This document shows, piece by piece, positions 15,180 through 25,993 of a stretch of DNA of 64,000 bases. The stretch covers positions 1 to 64,000 of the forward strand of contig NZ_CALGNQ010000243.1 in the NCBI RefSeq assembly GCF_937958535.1, in the 5' to 3' direction. The translations under genes were made by a program, and so were the position numbers. The notes below the pieces were generated by a model. That model ran no database searches. It saw only the letters and a program-made list of their open reading frames with translations, and was not told the origin of the DNA. The stretch's first letter is position 1, and each line of letters opens with the position of its first letter. This stretch comes from an uncultured Georgenia sp. (GTDB lineage Bacteria; Actinomycetota; Actinomycetes; Actinomycetales; Actinomycetaceae).

Positions 15180-17402
15180 ATGGAGCCGACCCTGGCCCCC
15201 GACGAGCCCGTCGACCTCGACAACTGCGCCCGCGAACCCATCCACATCCCCGGCTCGGTCCAGCCCCGCGGCGTCCTGCTCGTCGTCCACGACGACGTCG
15301 TCGTCCAGGTGACGGCGAACGTCGCCGAGCTCCTCGGCCGGGGCGTCGACGATGTCCTCGGCCACCCGCTCGGTGAGGTCCTCGGCACCGCGGCGGCGGC
15401 CGCTGTCGTCGCCCACGCCGCGGCGCCCGGCGACGTCCGGGACCACCCGGTCCTCCTCCGCCTCCCCGACGGCACGCCGTGGGACGCCTTCCTCCACCAC
15501 CCGCCCGGGACCGACCTCCTCGCCGTGGAGCTCGAGCCGGCCCAGGGCGCCCAGCCGCTGACGTACACCGACACCTACCAGCACGTGCGGGGCAGCATCG
15601 CCGCGCTCAGCAGGGCCCGCTCGCTCACCGAGCTCTACGACGTCGCGGCCCGCGAGGTGCGCCGGCTCACCGGGTTCGACCGGGTCATGGTCTACCGCTT
15701 CGACGCCGACCACAACGGTGAGGTGGTCGCCGAGGCGAAGCGGGCGGACCTCAACGCGTTCCTCGGCCTGCACTACCCCGCGACCGACATCCCCGCCCAG
15801 GCGCGGGCGCTGTACGAGAAGAACTGGATCCGGCTCATCTCCGACGTCGGCTACACCCCCAGCCCGCTCGTGCCCAGCCTCAACCCGGTCACCGGGGCGC
15901 CGCTCGACCTCACCCACGCCGTCCTCCGCTCGGTCTCCCCGATCCACATCGAGTACCTCGGCAACATGGGCGTCACCGCCTCCATGTCGATCTCGCTGCT
16001 GAAGGACGGCGCGCTGTGGGGGCTCATCGCCTGCCACCACTACTCCGGGCCGCACGCCCCGCCGCACGGCATCCGCGCCGCCGCGGAGTTCCTCGGGTCG
16101 GTGCTCTCGGTGCGGCTCGTCGCCCAGGTCGAGGAGGACCGGCTCGCCGCCGCGCACCGGGTGGCACGGGAGCTGGCGGGGCTGGTCGCCGCGACCCGCG
16201 ACGAGGGCCTGCCGCTCACCGAGGCACTGGTCCGCCAGCCGGCGCTGCTCGCGATCATGGCGGCGGACGGCGTCGTCGTGCGCGCCCAGGGGCGCACCGC
16301 GTGCGCCGGTGAGGCCCCGGCCGACCCGGAGGCGGTGCTGCGTTGGGCCACCGCCACCGGAGCGGAGGTGACGGCCACCGAGTCCCTCGCCCGGGACGCA
16401 CCCGAGCTCGCCGCCGCCGTTCCCGACGTCGCCGGTGCCCTTGTGCTCAACCTCGCCGAGGGCGACGCCCTCGTCTGGCTGCGGCGGGAGGTGGCCCGCT
16501 CGGTCGACTGGGGCGGCGACCCGCACAACAAGGCGATCGCCCGCCGGGAGGGGGACTCCGTGCGTCTCTCCCCGCGCAAGTCCTTCGAGCGCTGGCGCGA
16601 GACCGTGCGCGGCTCCAGCCTGCCGTGGACCGAGGAGCAGCGGGAGACCGCGACCGTGCTGCGCCGGCACGCCGTCGAGGCGCTCTATCTGCGCGGGCTC
16701 GCCGACAGCCGCGCCGCCGAGATCCTCCAGCGCACTGCGCTGCCCGAGACGCTGCCGCAGGCGGCAGGCTGGACCATCGAGGCCCGCTACTCCCCCGGGG
16801 ACGGCGGGCGGGTCGGTGGCGACTGGTACGACGTCCTCACGCTGCCGGACGGGCGGCTCGCCGTCGTCGTCGGCGACGTCGCGGGGCACGGTATGACCGC
16901 CGCCTCGACGATGGGCCAGCTGCGCAACGCGCTGCGCGGGCTGCTCATGCACGAGGGCTCGCCGGCGCGGGCGGCCGCGGGACTCGACCTGCTCGCCAAG
17001 AGCACGCTGGCCGGGGAGATGGCCACCGTGCTCGTCGCGGTGCTCGACCCGGCGACCGGCCGCCTGGAGTACGTCCGGGCCGGTCACCTGCCGCCGCTGG
17101 CGCTGGGCCCGGACGGCAGCGCGTCCTGGCCGCCGGTGACCGGCACGCTGCCGATCGGGTTCGTCCCGCAGGAGCCGGTGCCCGGCACCCTGGACATCCC
17201 GGCCGGGGGCGGGGTGGTCATCTTCACCGACGGGCTCGTCGAGCAGCGCGGGGTGCCGCTGCCGGACGGCCTGGAGCGGCTGCGGCTCGCCTTCACCGGC
17301 CCGTTCGCCGCCGACCTCGACGCCGTCATCGCCGCGGTCCGCGACCCGGCCTCCGACGACGACGCGACCGCCGTCGTGCTGCGGCGCGACCGTCCCGCCT
17401 GA
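15180..17402 (+). CDS. Bacteriophytochrome with C-terminal PP2C (SpoIIE) phosphatase
   Basis: 740 residues. PAS-2/GAF/PHY photosensory core with the biliverdin-linking Cys16 (LDNCAREPIHIPGS), GAF PATDIP (Asp203), His256 (SPIHIEYLGNMG) and His286-His287 (ACHHYSG). The PHY tongue has WGG (444-446) and PRKSF (465-469). A helical linker (about 485-525) leads to a PP2C domain: GGDWYDV (546-552), GDVAGHG (Asp566) and FTDGLVE, with metal-binding Asp residues intact. The histidine kinase usual for bacteriophytochromes is replaced by a phosphatase, so red/far-red light should control dephosphorylation of a partner such as an anti-sigma antagonist. No heme oxygenase or target lies nearby. AGGAGA ribosome-binding site before ATG 15180. 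Confidence 0.94.
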   Translation: MEPTLAPDEPVDLDNCAREPIHIPGSVQPRGVLLVVHDDVVVQVTANVAELLGRGVDDVLGHPLGEVLGTAAAAAVVAHAAAPGDVRDHPVLLRLPDGTPWDAFLHHPPGTDLLAVELEPAQGAQPLTYTDTYQHVRGSIAALSRARSLTELYDVAAREVRRLTGFDRVMVYRFDADHNGEVVAEAKRADLNAFLGLHYPATDIPAQARALYEKNWIRLISDVGYTPSPLVPSLNPVTGAPLDLTHAVLRSVSPIHIEYLGNMGVTASMSISLLKDGALWGLIACHHYSGPHAPPHGIRAAAEFLGSVLSVRLVAQVEEDRLAAAHRVARELAGLVAATRDEGLPLTEALVRQPALLAIMAADGVVVRAQGRTACAGEAPADPEAVLRWATATGAEVTATESLARDAPELAAAVPDVAGALVLNLAEGDALVWLRREVARSVDWGGDPHNKAIARREGDSVRLSPRKSFERWRETVRGSSLPWTEEQRETATVLRRHAVEALYLRGLADSRAAEILQRTALPETLPQAAGWTIEARYSPGDGGRVGGDWYDVLTLPDGRLAVVVGDVAGHGMTAASTMGQLRNALRGLLMHEGSPARAAAGLDLLAKSTLAGEMATVLVAVLDPATGRLEYVRAGHLPPLALGPDGSASWPPVTGTLPIGFVPQEPVPGTLDIPAGGGVVIFTDGLVEQRGVPLPDGLERLRLAFTGPFAADLDAVIAAVRDPASDDDATAVVLRRDRPA

Positions 17403-17429
17403 CGGCCGTTCCGAGGGGACCGGGCCCGG

Positions 17430-18650
17430 TCAGCGGCAGTCGCGCGACCAGCGCAGCGTGTTGTACACGTAGCTGCCTGCCTCGACCGTCCCCGAGGCCA
17501 CGTACCGGTACTCGGGGTGGAGGATGTAGGGCCGGTGGCCGTCGCTGCCGAGGTACCAGTCCAGGGCGGCCTGCGGGTCGGGGGCCTGGCCGGGCCGCTG
17601 CCACGTGCGGACGAGCAGCTCGGAGGCGGGTGCGCAGCCCACGGCGTCGGCCTCGGAGGTGATGGTGTCCCAGCCGGCGTGCTCGATCCGGCCGAGGCCG
17701 ACCATGCGGTGCGACTGGCGCAGGGCGGCGGCCCGCAGCGCAGGCCACTCCTGGGCCGGGGCCAGGCCGCGGGAGATGCGCTCGGCGTTGATGAGCTGGA
17801 GCAGCCGGCGGTCGTACTCGTCCATCGTCGTCACCGGCGAGGAGTCCGCCGGTGGCATGGCGATGCGCAGCCCGACGGTGTCGGCGCCGTCGCCGTCCCA
17901 GTCCCCGACCAGGACCGGGAAGTAGTCCGAGCCGTAGGTCATGACGATGTCCGCGTCACCGCCCGCGATGGAGTTCTTCATGTGGAAGGTGTTGCCGCGG
18001 CGCACCCCGAGGCTGTCCCCGCCCCTGCCGTCCCAGTCGCCGACGACCACCTCGTCCCCGTCCCGGCCGTAGCTGACGACGACGTCGGCGTCACCGCCCG
18101 CGATGGAGTTCTTGACGTGGTAGGTGCTGCCGCGGCGCACCGCCAGGGTGTCGCGACCGTCGCCGTCCCAGTCGCCCACGAGCACCGTGTCCTCGGGGCG
18201 GCCGTAGCGGATGACGACATCGGCGTCCCCGCCGCGCAGGCTGTTCTTGACGTGGTACTCGTTGCCCCGCCGGACGGCCGGGGTGTCGACGCCGTCGCCG
18301 TCCCAGTCGCCCATGAGCACGGTGTCACCGGCTCGCCCGTAGGTGACCACCCGGTCCGCCGGTCCGCCGGAGAGGCTGTTGCGGACGTGGTAGGTCGCGC
18401 CGCGGCGCACCGCGAGCGTGTCGGTGCCGCTGCCGTTCCAGTCGCCGACGTACACCTGGTCGCCGGTGCGGCCGTAGGTGAACGCGAGGTCGGTGCGGCC
18501 CTGCCACCCGTTGGTGAGCTCGAACCGGTCGGTACCGTCGCCGACCTCACCGCCCTTGGCGGAGGCCGGCGTGGCCAGCAGCGTCATCCCGAGGACCGCG
18601 CCCGCCACGGCCGCGGCGTGCTTCGTCAACCTGCCCATGTCCTGCATCAT
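17430..18650 (-). CDS. Secreted protein with five FG-GAP-like repeats and a CAP domain
   Basis: 406 residues. Signal peptide (MGRLTKHAAAVAGAVLGMTL, then LATPASA; the true Met may be at 18638). Residues about 45-270 are five tandem repeats of 45 residues, each with VGDWDGDGxDT, LAVRRGxTYHVKNS and GGDADVVxxYGR; the Asp-rich loops resemble calcium-binding beta-propeller blades. The rest (about 280-406) is a CAP/SCP domain (LLQLINAERISRGLAPAQEW, HAGWDTI, SDGHRPYIL). CAP proteins in bacteria act in the envelope, often with wall or lipid binding. The DNA shows the same 135-bp period. Convergent with the phytochrome gene. Confidence 0.88.
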   Translation of the reverse strand: MMQDMGRLTKHAAAVAGAVLGMTLLATPASAKGGEVGDGTDRFELTNGWQGRTDLAFTYGRTGDQVYVGDWNGSGTDTLAVRRGATYHVRNSLSGGPADRVVTYGRAGDTVLMGDWDGDGVDTPAVRRGNEYHVKNSLRGGDADVVIRYGRPEDTVLVGDWDGDGRDTLAVRRGSTYHVKNSIAGGDADVVVSYGRDGDEVVVGDWDGRGGDSLGVRRGNTFHMKNSIAGGDADIVMTYGSDYFPVLVGDWDGDGADTVGLRIAMPPADSSPVTTMDEYDRRLLQLINAERISRGLAPAQEWPALRAAALRQSHRMVGLGRIEHAGWDTITSEADAVGCAPASELLVRTWQRPGQAPDPQAALDWYLGSDGHRPYILHPEYRYVASGTVEAGSYVYNTLRWSRDCR

Positions 18651-18955
18651 GCGGATGCCGTCGGGCCGGCGGGGATGCCGTCCGGGTTGCGGGCGGCGGG
18701 GAAGTGGCGGCAGAGAGCCGTTTCGTCGGCCCCTGGCCGTCTCGAGGGGTGGCCGATCTCATAGGCCGGGCGGGGATCGACGACGCCGCGGCGGCCGTCG
18801 TCCCGGCCATGACCACCGCGTCACGTCGCCGCACCCTTGCCGTCGTCGCCGGCCTCACCGCCACGGCCGTGGTGGCCACCGCCGCCGTCGTCACGGCGGG
18901 CTGACCACTCCGGGGAGGTCGTGCTGACGTCGACCACCGTCGGACGACCGGTCGG
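18651..18955. other. 305-base intergenic region with one weak small ORF
   Basis: Between the CAP gene and tRNA-Thr. It must contain the CAP-gene promoter. The only candidate gene is a 31-codon plus-strand ORF at 18809-18904 (MTTASRRRTLAVVAGLTATA and onward), a basic start followed by one hydrophobic helix, as in small membrane peptides. No ribosome-binding site stands out and composition alone could produce it, so it is not called as a gene. Confidence 0.35.
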
Positions 18956-19028
18956 AGCCGCCTGTCGGACTCGAACCGACGACCGTCCGCTTACAAGGCG
19001 GGTGCTCTACCAGCTGAGCTAAGGCGGC
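18956..19028 (-). tRNA. tRNA-Thr (anticodon TGT)
   Basis: 73 bases. Acceptor GCCGCCT/AGGCGGC pairs perfectly, D-arm GCTC...GAGC, anticodon loop CTTGTAA (TGT at 34-36), T-arm GTCGG TTCGAGT CCGAC, discriminator T. The outer anticodon-stem pair is a C-A mismatch. CCA is not encoded. Confidence 0.93.
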
Positions 19029-19146
19029 GGGCGGACCGGCGGAGCCGGTCCACGGAGCGGGGCCGGTGGGGCCCCGCCCCGAGAAGTCTGCCAGATCCCG
19101 CGGGTGCCCCGGTCACGCCGGGACCGCGGCCGCGGGCCGGACAGGG

Positions 19147-19911
19147 TCAGGCGGCGTCGCGGATGGCCTGCTCCAGCGCGCCGGGCTGGGTCCAGCCGAG
19201 GAACTCCTCACCGTCGATGAGCACGGTGGGGGTGCCGCGGATCTCGTCGCGCTGGGCCTGCTCGGTGACGCCCTGCACCCAGTCGTTGTAGCGGCCGTCG
19301 GGGAAGGTCTCGACGACCTCCTCCCGCACCCCGACCTCACGGGCGACGTCGGCGATCTGGTCGTTGCTCAGCGGTGTCGCCCCGCCCTCACCCTGGGCGG
19401 CGAAGAGCTGGGTGTTGAACTCCCCGAAGTGCTCCGGGGACTCGGTCGCGACGACGGCCAGGGCGTTCGCCGCGCGGATGTTGAAGTCCGAGCCACCGAT
19501 GAACGCCACCGGGTGGTAGTTGACGGTGGCCTCACCGGCGGCGGCGAGCTCGTCGAGCACCCCGCCGTTGATGGCCTCGAAGTTCGCGCAGTGCGTGCAC
19601 AGGTAGTCGAGGTAGAGGTCGACGACGGGTGCGCCCTCGCTCACCGATCCCACCCCGTCGGCCCCGACCTGGATGGCGCCGCTCGCGATGGCGCCGGCCG
19701 GACGCTCGTCGACACCGTCGAGCGGCGGACGGTTGCCCGCGGTGATGATCGAGATGAGGGCGGCGGCGACGATGCCGATGAACACGACGACACCGGTGAT
19801 GATGAGGATGCGGTTGCGCCGCTCGCGACGCTTCTGCAGCTCACGCAGCTTGCGCGCCTGCTCGCGGGCGGCCTCCCGCCGGTCCTGCTTGCTCAGCTTG
19901 GCACTGGACAT
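19147..19911 (-). CDS. Membrane-anchored DsbA-family thioredoxin-like protein
   Basis: 254 residues. A charged cytoplasmic N-terminus (LSKQDRREAAREQARKL) is followed by one membrane anchor at about 34-58 and an extracellular thioredoxin fold with active-site C105-T-H-C108 and the cis-Pro loop RGTPTVLIDG. The helical insert between them is DsbA-like. It probably oxidises or isomerises disulfides in exported proteins. Start ATG 19911 has an AGGAG ribosome-binding site. The membrane-protein gene upstream (20002-20484) lies on the same strand. Confidence 0.92.
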   Translation of the reverse strand: MSSAKLSKQDRREAAREQARKLRELQKRRERRNRILIITGVVVFIGIVAAALISIITAGNRPPLDGVDERPAGAIASGAIQVGADGVGSVSEGAPVVDLYLDYLCTHCANFEAINGGVLDELAAAGEATVNYHPVAFIGGSDFNIRAANALAVVATESPEHFGEFNTQLFAAQGEGGATPLSNDQIADVAREVGVREEVVETFPDGRYNDWVQGVTEQAQRDEIRGTPTVLIDGEEFLGWTQPGALEQAIRDAA

Positions 19912-20001
19912 GGTTGTTCTCCTGGGTCTGTGGCGCAGTGCGCCGAGTCTGGGGTCCGCCGTCGGAGCCGGCAGCACGTGCCCGTGCGGACGGGCAGGCG
20001 C

Positions 20002-20484
20002 TCAGGCCGGCAGCACCGCCGGCGGGCCGCGCAGCAGCCGGACCGTGCCGGGCGTCCAGCGCGCCCGCAGCACCAGGCGACCGACGGCGGAGACCCGCCG
20101 CGCCGGCAGCACCAGCGGTGACGCCGCGGGCAGCCGCCGCCACGGGCCGACCAGGGCCAGCCGGCGCAGTGCCCGGCGCACGGCGGCCACGACGCCCCAG
20201 GTCCCGGCGACCGCGCCGACCTGGAGGAGCAGCATCGGCACCGTGAGCATGACGACGACGGCGAGCACCTGCTCGCTCTCCCCGCCCAGCGCGAGCCCGG
20301 TCGTCGGGCACTCCGCGGTGGGCCGGAGCAGGGCGAGGTTGAGCCCGATCTGCGCCAGGCCCCCGGGCACGGAGACGCACCGGGTGACGTGCACGGCACC
20401 GCTGAGCACCGCCGCGAGCGCAGGCAGCAGCGCGGCCACGGCCAGCAGCAGGCCGGGCCGCAGGTCGGAGCGCGAGCGGTGCAC
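20002..20484 (-). CDS. Membrane protein of unknown function
   Basis: 160 residues. Two hydrophobic segments (about 11-30 LLLAVAALLPALAAVLSG and 66-95 VLAVVVMLTVPMLLLQVGAV) with a Cys on either side of the extracellular loop (TRCVSVPGG, TAECPTTG), then a basic cytoplasmic tail. The loop Cys pair next to a DsbA-like gene is suggestive of a disulfide-bonded protein but nothing more can be said. GTG start at 20484 after a TACTCT hexamer. Confidence 0.65.
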   Translation of the reverse strand: MHRSRSDLRPGLLLAVAALLPALAAVLSGAVHVTRCVSVPGGLAQIGLNLALLRPTAECPTTGLALGGESEQVLAVVVMLTVPMLLLQVGAVAGTWGVVAAVRRALRRLALVGPWRRLPAASPLVLPARRVSAVGRLVLRARWTPGTVRLLRGPPAVLPA

Positions 20485-20490
20485 CCGGTC

Positions 20491-20496
20491 AGAGTA
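20491..20496 (-). promoter_or_regulatory. -10 TACTCT, leaderless start
   Basis: On the minus strand TACTCT ends six bases before GTG 20484. Confidence 0.5.
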
Positions 20497-20544
20497 CGCG
20501 GGAGACGGGCCGCGTGGCGACGACCTGGGCGCGGGATCTCACGG

Positions 20545-22215
20545 TCAGGGCAGCGTCGGCAGCGGCGCCCAGATCGGCTCGGGTGCCGTACCGAGGACGA
20601 CGACGCCGACCACCACCCCGGCGGTCGCCAGCGCGGCGAGCACCAGGCCGCCCCGGACGGGACGCGGCAGCGCCCCGAGCAGGAGTCGGGCACCCTCCCG
20701 CGCCGGGTCGGAGGGCGGTGCCGCCCACATGAGCCCGAGCCCCAGGACGGCAGCCGCCCACAGCAGCCACGGGTGCAGCTCGGCGGGCGGGGAGCCGACG
20801 GCGTGGGCCACCCACCAGCCGCCGCCGGCGACGACGGCGCCGAGGAGCAGTCCGGGAAGCGTGGTGAGGACCGCCCACAGGAGGTGGACCGGTGCGCCCA
20901 GCCAGGCCCGGGCCACGTCGGTGCGCCGGGGCCCGCGCCGCAGCCGGGAGGCCCGCAGCCGCTGGTTCCCTCTGCCCAGCGTCCCGAGCAGGACGACGAG
21001 GGCGACGGCACCGACCACCCAGCCGCCGGGCACCACCATCGCCAGCGCGCTCAGCCCGATGCCCAGGGCCGCCACCGTGGGTCGCCGGGACGGCGGGGCC
21101 AGCGCCCACGGCGGTGGTCCCTCCGCCCCCGGGACCTGCCACCCGTACGGGGGCGGCGCGACCGGCTGCCCGGCGGCCGGCGGCTGCGGCCACGGCTCCC
21201 CGAGCGGCTGGGGGTGCTCGTACGCGGGGGCGTAGGACCCCGGCACCGGCTCGTAGGACGCCGGCGGCGGCTCGTGGTGCGCCGGTGGCGAGTAGGGCGC
21301 AGGCACCGGCTCCGAGGCGACCGGGGGCAGCGTCCGGGTGGCGTCCAGCGCGGGTCCGGCGACAGCGGCGGGCAGGACATCGGTGCGCGTGCTCGGCTCG
21401 GGGGGCGCAGCGAGCAGCGCGGTCAGCGCGGGCCGGTCCCACTCCCCGTCGAGCGCGGCGAGCACCTCCGTCGGCGGCAGCCGGCGGGCGGGCTCGGGGT
21501 CCAGTGCCGCCCGCAGCACCGTCGCCAGCAGGGGCGGCAGCCCCTCGGTGTCGACGACGCCGCTGCTCACCCGGGCGACGACCGCCGCCATGCCGCCACG
21601 GCCGAACGGCGGGCGGCCGGTGGCGGCGAAGGTGAGCACGGCGGCCCACGCCCACCAGTCCCCCGCCGGGCCGGGGTCATTGCCGGCGATGACGTCGGGG
21701 TCGAGGTACCCGGGGGTGCCGGTGACCAGCCCGGTCTGGGTGAGCCGCACGTCGTCGGCCACCTGCGCGATGCCGAAGTCGATGATGACCGGGCCGTCCG
21801 GGGAGAGCATGACGTTGCCCGGCTTGAGGTCGCGGTGCACCACGCCCGCGGTATGGATGGCGTGCAGCCCGTCGGCGAGCCCGTGGGCCAGCCCGGCGAG
21901 CTCGTCCGGCTCCAGCGGCCCGTTCTCGCGCACCTCCTCCTCGAGGGTGGGGCCGTCGATGAGCTCGGTGACGACGAAGGCGGTGACGCCGTCGACCTCG
22001 GCGTCCAGCACCCGGGCCACGCCCTGGCCCCGCACCCGGTGGAGCAGGGCGACCTCGCGCCGCAGCCGCTCCCGCGCCGCCGGGTCGGCGGCGATCGCCG
22101 GGTGGAGCACCTTGACGGCGACCCGGTTGCCGTCGGCGTCGAGCGCCTCGTGCACCGTGCCCATCCCGCCGGCGCCGATGCGCCGCAGGAGCCGGTAGCC
22201 CTCGATGCCCTGCAT
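20545..22215 (-). CDS. Serine/threonine protein kinase (Hanks type, PknB-like)
   Basis: 556 residues. Kinase domain about 1-270: Gly loop [15 protein letters not shown] lysine, HRDLKPGN catalytic loop, IIDFGIAQ (DFG), activation segment [17 protein letters not shown] Pro-rich stretch (about 300-385) follows, then about four hydrophobic segments in the last 170 residues instead of the usual single membrane helix plus PASTA repeats. This is a multi-spanning kinase of unknown signal. No cognate phosphatase gene lies alongside. Leaderless promoter TAGGTT precedes ATG 22215. Confidence 0.93.
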   Translation of the reverse strand: MQGIEGYRLLRRIGAGGMGTVHEALDADGNRVAVKVLHPAIAADPAARERLRREVALLHRVRGQGVARVLDAEVDGVTAFVVTELIDGPTLEEEVRENGPLEPDELAGLAHGLADGLHAIHTAGVVHRDLKPGNVMLSPDGPVIIDFGIAQVADDVRLTQTGLVTGTPGYLDPDVIAGNDPGPAGDWWAWAAVLTFAATGRPPFGRGGMAAVVARVSSGVVDTEGLPPLLATVLRAALDPEPARRLPPTEVLAALDGEWDRPALTALLAAPPEPSTRTDVLPAAVAGPALDATRTLPPVASEPVPAPYSPPAHHEPPPASYEPVPGSYAPAYEHPQPLGEPWPQPPAAGQPVAPPPYGWQVPGAEGPPPWALAPPSRRPTVAALGIGLSALAMVVPGGWVVGAVALVVLLGTLGRGNQRLRASRLRRGPRRTDVARAWLGAPVHLLWAVLTTLPGLLLGAVVAGGGWWVAHAVGSPPAELHPWLLWAAAVLGLGLMWAAPPSDPAREGARLLLGALPRPVRGGLVLAALATAGVVVGVVVLGTAPEPIWAPLPTLP

Positions 22216-22221
22216 GCGCCC

Positions 22222-22227
22222 AACCTA
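22222..22227 (-). promoter_or_regulatory. -10 TAGGTT, leaderless start of Ser/Thr kinase gene
   Basis: On the minus strand TAGGTT ends six bases before ATG 22215. Confidence 0.55.
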
Positions 22228-22330
22228 CCCAGCGGGCCTGGCCTCACCCCTGCGGAGACTGCTTCCCATGCCGGGCCCTCCCGCCCCGGGTAGCCTCGGC
22301 CTCAGTCCCTTCAGGAGGTCAGAACGTCCC

Positions 22331-23752
22331 ATGCCAGCAGGTGAGCACTCGATCGTCGTCGTCGCCAACCGACTCCCCGTCGACATCACCGTCGACCCCG
22401 ACGGGTCCGTCGACTGGACCCGCTCACCCGGTGGGCTCGTCACCGCGCTGGCCCCGGTCATGCGGCAGCACGAGGGCGCCTGGGTCGGCTGGGCGGGCAG
22501 CCCGGACCTCTCCCTCGACCCGTTCGAGGCCGACGGGATCCGGGTGTGGCCGGTGACGCTCAGCGAGAACGAGGTCGCCAACTACTACGAGGGCTTCTCC
22601 AACGGCACGCTCTGGCCGCTCTACCACGACGTCATCGTCCCCCCGGAGTACCACCGGCACTGGTGGAACGCCTACGTCGCCGTCAACCGCCGGTTCGCCG
22701 CCGCTGCCGCCGAGGCCGTCGCCGAGGGCGGCACCGTGTGGGTGCACGACTACCAGCTCCAGCTCGTGCCCGCGGTGCTCCGCATGCTGCGCCCCGACGT
22801 GCGCATCGGGTTCTTCAACCACATCCCCTTCCCGCCGGTGGAGATCTTCACCCAGCTGCCCTGGCGACGGCAGGTCGTCGAGGGGCTGCTCGGGGCCGAC
22901 CTCATCGGGTTCCAGCGCTCCTCCGACGCCGCGAACTTCATGCGGGCCGTGCGGCGGCTGACCCCGCTGACCACCAAGGGCCGCACCGTCACGGTCGGCG
23001 CCCGCTGGTCGCGCCCCGAGCGACGGATCCGCGCCGACGTCTTCCCCATCTCCATCGACACCCGCTCCTTCGACGAGCTCGCCGCCAGCGAGCCGGTCCA
23101 GCAGCGCGCCGTCGAGATCCGCCGCGAGCTCGGCAGCCCCGACGTGCTGCTGCTCGGCGTCGACCGGCTCGACTACACCAAGGGCATCCGGCACCGGCTC
23201 AAGGCCTTCGGCGAGCTGCTCGCCGACGGCCGGGTCACCCCGCCCGAGACCACCCTGGTCCAGATCGCCAGCCCCTCGCGCGAACGGGTCGAGCAGTACC
23301 GCCAGCTGCGCGACGAGATCGAGGTGACGGTCGGGCGCATCAACGGCGACTACGGCGTCCTGGGCCGGCCCGCCGTCCACTACATGCACCACTCCTACCC
23401 GGCCGAGGAGATGGCCGCGCTCTACCTCGCCGCCGACGTCATGCTCGTCACCTCGCTGCGTGACGGCATGAACCTCGTCGCCAAGGAGTACGTCGCCGCC
23501 CGCCGCGACCTCGGCGGCGTCCTCGTCCTCAGCGAGTTCACCGGCGCTGCCGACGAGCTCGGCCAGGCCCTCCTCGTCAACCCGCACGACATCGACGGCC
23601 TCAAGGCGACGATCATGCGGGCGATCGGGATGGAGCCGCGGGAGCGGCGGCGCCGGATGCGTGCCCTGCGCCGCCGGGTCATCGAGTTCGACGTCCAGCG
23701 CTGGGCCGACGACTTCCTCAACGCCCTGTCCGACGTGAGGAGCAACGGATGA
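22331..23752 (+). CDS. otsA: Alpha,alpha-trehalose-phosphate synthase (GT20)
   Basis: 473 residues. Makes trehalose-6-phosphate from UDP-glucose and glucose-6-phosphate. GT20 landmarks: [10 protein letters not shown] start, [40 protein letters not shown] (donor-binding Arg and Lys) and [19 protein letters not shown] at 22331 has an AGGAGGT ribosome-binding site; TAGCCT at 22291-22296 is a likely -10. The last codons overlap otsB (ATGA). Confidence 0.97.
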   Translation: MPAGEHSIVVVANRLPVDITVDPDGSVDWTRSPGGLVTALAPVMRQHEGAWVGWAGSPDLSLDPFEADGIRVWPVTLSENEVANYYEGFSNGTLWPLYHDVIVPPEYHRHWWNAYVAVNRRFAAAAAEAVAEGGTVWVHDYQLQLVPAVLRMLRPDVRIGFFNHIPFPPVEIFTQLPWRRQVVEGLLGADLIGFQRSSDAANFMRAVRRLTPLTTKGRTVTVGARWSRPERRIRADVFPISIDTRSFDELAASEPVQQRAVEIRRELGSPDVLLLGVDRLDYTKGIRHRLKAFGELLADGRVTPPETTLVQIASPSRERVEQYRQLRDEIEVTVGRINGDYGVLGRPAVHYMHHSYPAEEMAALYLAADVMLVTSLRDGMNLVAKEYVAARRDLGGVLVLSEFTGAADELGQALLVNPHDIDGLKATIMRAIGMEPRERRRRMRALRRRVIEFDVQRWADDFLNALSDVRSNG

Positions 23753-24615
23753 CCGAGCCCACCGGAACCGACGACCCGGGCGTCCCCGGCCCCGGCGTCG
23801 ACGCCCCGCTGTTCGTCCGCCACCTCGGCGAGGGGCTGGACCGGGCGCTGCGCGACCTCGCCGCCCTGCCCTCCGTCCTCGTCGCCCTCGACTTCGACGG
23901 CGTCCTGGCCCCGCTCGTCGACGACCCGGCGACGTCGCGGATCACCCCGGCCGCCGTCGAGGCCATCGCGCGGCTGGACGACCTGCCGGGCATCCACATC
24001 GCCCTCATCTCCGGCCGCGACGCCGACACTCTCGTCTCCCTGGCCGAGGTGCCGGCCGGCACGCTCGTCGTGGGCAGCCACGGCGCGCAGCGCGGCCACG
24101 TCGGGCTGTCCCCGGACCGCACACCGTACCTCGTCGCCCAGCCGCTGGAGCTGACCGACGCGCAGGCCCGCCTGCGCGCGGAGGTGCTGCGTGAGGCGAC
24201 CGCGCTGACCGAGCGCTACCCCGGCGCCTGGGTGGAGACCAAGCCGGGCTCCGTCGTCGTCCACTCCCGACGCTGCACGCCCGAGGACGCCGCCGAGCTC
24301 ACCGCCGCGGTCCTCGCCGGCCCCGCCGCACGCGAGGGGCTGCGCGTGCAGGAGGGCAAGGACGTCGTCGAGATGGCCGTCGTCCACGCCACCAAGGGGG
24401 ACGCCGTCGCCGAGCTGCGCGCCGAGGTCTCCCCGCAGGGCGTGCTCTTCGCCGGTGACGACGTCACCGACGAGGACGCCTTCGCCGTCCTCGGCCCGCA
24501 CGACGTGGGGATCAAGGTGGGTGACGGCCCGACCGCCGCCGGCTACCGCGTCGCCGACCCGGACGAGTTCACCGCCGTCCTGCTGCGCCTCGTCGAGCTA
24601 CGCGAGCAGGCGTGA
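23749..24615 (+). CDS. otsB: Trehalose-6-phosphate phosphatase
   Basis: 288 residues, HAD superfamily. Nucleophile motif [10 protein letters not shown], motif [18 protein letters not shown], and motif [12 protein letters not shown]. Completes trehalose synthesis with OtsA. Four-base overlap with otsA implies translational coupling. The N-terminal 35 residues are an acidic, Pro-rich leader of no known function. Confidence 0.96.
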   Translation: MTEPTGTDDPGVPGPGVDAPLFVRHLGEGLDRALRDLAALPSVLVALDFDGVLAPLVDDPATSRITPAAVEAIARLDDLPGIHIALISGRDADTLVSLAEVPAGTLVVGSHGAQRGHVGLSPDRTPYLVAQPLELTDAQARLRAEVLREATALTERYPGAWVETKPGSVVVHSRRCTPEDAAELTAAVLAGPAAREGLRVQEGKDVVEMAVVHATKGDAVAELRAEVSPQGVLFAGDDVTDEDAFAVLGPHDVGIKVGDGPTAAGYRVADPDEFTAVLLRLVELREQA

Positions 24616-24782
24616 CCTGCGTCACGTACCCCGCGGCGGATGGTCGCCGATGTGCGACACTGTGACCAGCCCTGACGCCACCCCCTCGGGCTTTCGCGGC
24701 CGGGCCAGTGTCGAGGCAGACACCTGACACTCTTCACAACGGATCGTCCGGCACGTACCTGCCGGTGAAGGGATGAACCACG

Positions 24783-25910
<1,128 letters not shown>

Positions 25911-25937
25911 CGGCACACCCGGACCGACGGGAGCACC

Positions 25938-25974
25938 GCAGGGGCGGACCCGATACTGTCGGGTTCGCCCCTGT
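25938..25974 (+). terminator. Hairpin terminator after the MsiK-type ATPase gene
   Basis: 16-bp stem (arms 25938-25953 and 25959-25974, with two G-U pairs in RNA) and a 5-base loop TACTG, 27 bases past the stop and 19 before the DUF4032 start. No T-run. It may end the ATPase transcript or attenuate read-through into the next gene. Confidence 0.7.
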
Positions 25975-25993
25975 GGCGCGTCAGAGGAGCACG

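Noticed and set aside
18809..18904. 31-residue small membrane peptide
   Set aside because: Plausible by hydropathy but no ribosome-binding site or conservation can be shown, so recorded only as a possibility.
25954..25959. TACTGT as a -10 for the DUF4032 gene
   Set aside because: It forms the loop of the 16-bp hairpin at 25938-25974; the hairpin is the stronger reading.
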